From assembly GCA_026874595.1 (NCBI GenBank), contig CM049309.1:1898076-1962075 (forward strand): a stretch of DNA of 64,000 bases. Reading direction: 5' to 3'. Every line of letters starts with the position of its first letter. The stretch's first letter is position 1. Below, in pieces: positions 61,001 to 64,000 of this stretch. This stretch comes from Sipunculus nudus (lineage: Eukaryota > Annelida > Sipuncula > Golfingiida > Sipunculidae). The notes under the pieces were generated by a model that ran no database searches, had not been told where the DNA came from, and saw nothing but the letters and a program-made list of their open reading frames with translations. The translations under genes and the position numbers were made by a program.

Positions 61001-63300
61001 TATGAGACCAGTCGTCAGGTCAATTAAGTCTTGGTAACTTGCTCTTCTTTCAATAGTTCTGCTTTGACAAATGGTTGACATTCCTCCAAAATATATATCT
61101 ATGAAATAATCTCCTGAATACTCCACCAATCCAGGACCTGTTCCAAGCTGCTTGCTGTTCACATTCCCAAATATTTATCAAACAATATATCATAATGTTC
61201 TATCAATTTTTTTTTAATTGTTTCACCAATTTATAAGTCTTAATAGGATTCGAAGACTTGTTATTTGATTTTTTTTTAATTTGGAATTTTTCTATACAGC
61301 TCATAAGATTGACTTTGATATGAAACAATTCATATTGGTGATAGTAACAAAAAACTGAATTGTTGTCCCTTTAATGCTGCCTGTTGCATTAACATCACGT
61401 CTAACCTTACGTCAGGAGCCGATATTATTACACGTACACAGTTTCCATGGAACATGGGGAGAGCGAATCATTTAGCCTTTCAACAATCCAACGTTGCCCG
61501 TATGATTTATTTCAACAGAAAGCCTATTCTAGCTAAGTTGTTCATGACAACCGCAGATGATGTTTCTGTTATCCCATTTACAGAAGCAGAGCTAAGGAGA
61601 ACTCTTCAGATCTATCCGTTGTCATGTTTTATTTATCAATACCTATAACAGATGGACCGGCCGTCACTAATACGGAAGCAGATTACAGACGGTGAAAACT
61701 CATTTAGTTTACGCTGTTTATGTAGGTTACCATAAAATTTAAAGGTAAATAGATGCAAACCCTTTCCATATCTTCTCAACGAAAGTCTGTTTATTCATTC
61801 TACATATATAAATGTTTCAGGATTTATGTTGTGTTATTTTTTACCGGCAATACTTTTATTATATAATAGGTGAAAAACCAATACCATGAAATACCTTTAA
61901 ATGAAATTGTAAAGTGTTCTATCTGTGGAATTTCCCGTTTTTGTTCTGTGTAATAAGTTTCCTGAGCATTGTATATGTATTTATGAAACAACTCAAAGAA
62001 AGTTGATATTTCCGCAAAGGAGGGTATGTTTTCTACCCTGTCAATGTGTTTGTTGCTTGGGCTTTTTTGTTGGCTTTCTAGTGGGTCAACCTTGTTTGCT
62101 TGCTTTTGAGTAGGATAGCAATAATCTACCTCCATTTCCATGCGCTAATTAAAACCCCAGATGGGACCCCTTAGACCAACCTTGAACAAAAAAAATTGTA
62201 AAATCATGAATGTGACCTTTTCATCTCCAATAAGGCCTGTCATGAACTACCGCATTGAAAAGAAGGTGCACTCTTCATTGAATTGTGAACTTTCATACCC
62301 GTCTCAGTTACTTAAGACCTAATATTAAAACCAATTAATATCCAGTGCTTTTAATGAATCGGATATTTCTGCAATTGTTCAATGGGAAACCAACACAAGA
62401 CCTTACATAGAAACTAGAATAAAGCAAATATTTTAGCGAATGTAAAAAAAACAATCGGTTTCCACAAACTCGGGGGGGGGGGAAGACTACAAATTTTTCA
62501 TGTTCCTTTTGTATACCCTCTGACAGTCTGTGTTGTTTCAAGAAATCAGCTTCATCAGAACTATAAAAAAGCCGGTAAGGTTTTGTGAATAAATAAAATG
62601 TAGTATGCTTATTAATACATATAAGCTATAATGAAACATCAACTTCCCGACAGCAGGAACCCTCATAATAGACCACGATGAGTGTGGTTTATGTGGTATT
62701 TCAACTTTTTTATTGCTTTAAATAACGATCCCAGATAAGCAATCGGTGACATCATACTGGGGTAATTATGTTAACTGTCACTAAACAGGAAATGCAGATG
62801 TTAAATACTGCGCATGCTCCCAGTGAGAATTAGACAAGTATCCAAGTACCGTGTGCAAATTTCGCGTGTAGATGGGGAAAAGTGTGCCCATAGGATGGAA
62901 GGTCCGCGTATATTAGAGAACATTTTAGGTCTTACGGATAGTTCAGATAAACAGCTGAAGTCTGTCACATTAAATACAGGAACTATCATCTTTTCCTGCA
63001 TTAGTTGAAGGCATTAGGTAAATAATTTGGTCGATCCGGCATCAGTCATCATAATATATAGACCACGTGACATGTGACCCTCGGGATAGGGACTCCATTA
63101 TACAACCCGTTCCCCTAGTGAGGAGTCTGTTAGATGGCCAGTTTTAGATGGTCTACACATGTTGTCGATCATCAAAACCACATCCGTCATAGCTCAACCG
63201 AGTTGCTGTTTGCTGGATTGCACCAAGCGCTTTTCCGGCTTGTCTCATACGGGAAATCAATTCCCCATTATTTCTAGACAATTTTGTTGTTAACTTACCA
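58079..63300. other. Long non-coding stretch
   Basis: No exon, RNA or transposon could be supported in 5.2 kb. Open frames of 60-109 codons at 58188-58449, 59034-59596, 60641-61162 and 61454-61648 overlap on both strands and show no domain. Several blocks (58200-58560, 59230-59560, 60640-60960) are less A+T-rich than their surroundings and contain motifs such as GTAATTGACAG and TATGCATAAT, as expected of regulatory DNA. CGAAAACTACTAT is repeated directly at 59024 and 59059. A G run is at 62473-62481. Confidence 0.35.
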
Positions 63301-63302
63301 AG

Positions 63303-63419
63303 ATTCCCCCGCGGGGCTCTGGCAGCACCCACTGTCTACGAGGCTGTAAATGAAATTTGTCCCGTCGTCTGCTGAGTTCCACTGCCAGATCGTCCACTCT
63401 TGTCAAGCCCCGCGGGAAT
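63303..63419. other. Nested inverted repeat (potential stem-loop)
   Basis: ATTCCCCCGCGGGGCT (63303-63318) pairs with AGCCCCGCGGGAAT (63406-63419), with one or two extra C bulged. Just inside, CTGGCAG (63319-63325) pairs with CTGCCAG (63382-63388). The loop is about 55 bp. It may be a cruciform or RNA hairpin, or chance in a G+C-rich block. Confidence 0.5.
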
Positions 63420-64000
63420 TAGATCTCCTCTCTACAAAGGAGATCGACTGGATTTCTTTTCATTCATTTATCCTCATTGTTGCATGGCTGATGGCCGTTT
63501 TTTTATGGCTGCTGGCCATAGCCAGATGAGACCCTATGCTTTTGGGGTGAAACATCAGGCCGTGTTTTAATGGATCGGGTCGATGTCATGATGGATACAG
63601 GCGCCAGTAGTCGTAGAACGGTTTAGGGACAGGCGGTACAAAAACGGTCACTGATATAATAATCACAAGAGCCAAACCGAGTTTCACTAGATACAATTAA
63701 TACGACGGACAGTGATGCCGCCAGTCCGTCATACATAATGTATTAAATGCATAGACATTGCAATGTTGGGATTTGGGAATATTCGATTGTTCCAAACCTC
63801 AGAAGAAAAGAAGCCTCTTGGCTTCCCCTCCCAGAGTTACTGCTTTCATTTCTGCTGTCTCCTTTATTTTGCCAATTCAGCATTTTTTGGGTCTAAAAAG
63901 AACTCCTACAGTTATCGTGTATGGGGTTTTTATTTTGCATCAATACTGGTATTTATTGCAGCAAATCACAAGGACTGCCAGCTGCAGACATTCCAGCTTC
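63420..64000. other. Non-coding right edge
   Basis: ATGGCTGATGGCCG and ATGGCTGCTGGCCA form a short direct repeat at 63485-63520. No exon supported. Confidence 0.4.

Noticed and set aside
60641-61162. 109-codon minus-strand and overlapping 80-codon plus-strand frames
   Set aside because: They overlap each other on opposite strands, no domain is recognised, and I saw no paired splice sites.

Overview
The window looks like A+T-rich nuclear DNA from a multicellular animal. It is most likely a lophotrochozoan and quite possibly a mollusc. Support comes from one exon of a secreted reeler-domain protein with a spliceosomal acceptor and donor, decayed LINE reverse-transcriptase 3' ends, tRNA-derived SINE pieces, TA-flanked pogo/Tigger-like MITEs, and very large satellite arrays. 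The mollusc assignment is an inference from repeat style, not a proof. No bacterial-type gene, operon, rRNA, intact tRNA or CRISPR array was seen.

Layout. 1-5737: 47-bp satellite, 122 monomers in exact register. 5730-5938: minus-strand exon of a reeler-domain protein (signal peptide plus start of the domain); its 5' splice site is the first copy of the junction carried by each satellite monomer, so the array lies inside the following intron. 6037-6765: GGT-rich array with almost no C on the plus strand. 6769-7617: diverged tandem repeat. 7.6-23.8 kb: mostly non-coding sequence with a 64-bp tandem repeat, a pogo-like MITE (11242-12082), two LINE tails (12.1-12.5 kb and 18.45-19.14 kb), SINE pieces and a 35-bp tandem repeat. 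23852-37910: about 350 copies of a 40-bp satellite built up by nested duplications. 38-64 kb: non-coding sequence holding a 66-bp (22-codon) minisatellite, compound microsatellites, a 693-bp MITE (45913-46605), a 32-bp minisatellite, two candidate first exons (48.66-48.94 kb plus strand and 52.48-52.59 kb minus strand), a LINE tail (53.77-54.28 kb), a larger TIR element (54733-55982), and a 192-bp sequence present twice in inverted orientation.

The two large satellites fill about 31 percent of the window. Only the reeler exon is a confident protein-coding call; most longer open frames arise by chance or from tandem repeats whose unit permits long reading. The most unusual feature is the first satellite: its monomer contains the last 8 nt of the reeler exon and the authentic donor, TGTACAAG|GTAATGG, repeated about 120 times downstream of the real exon end.
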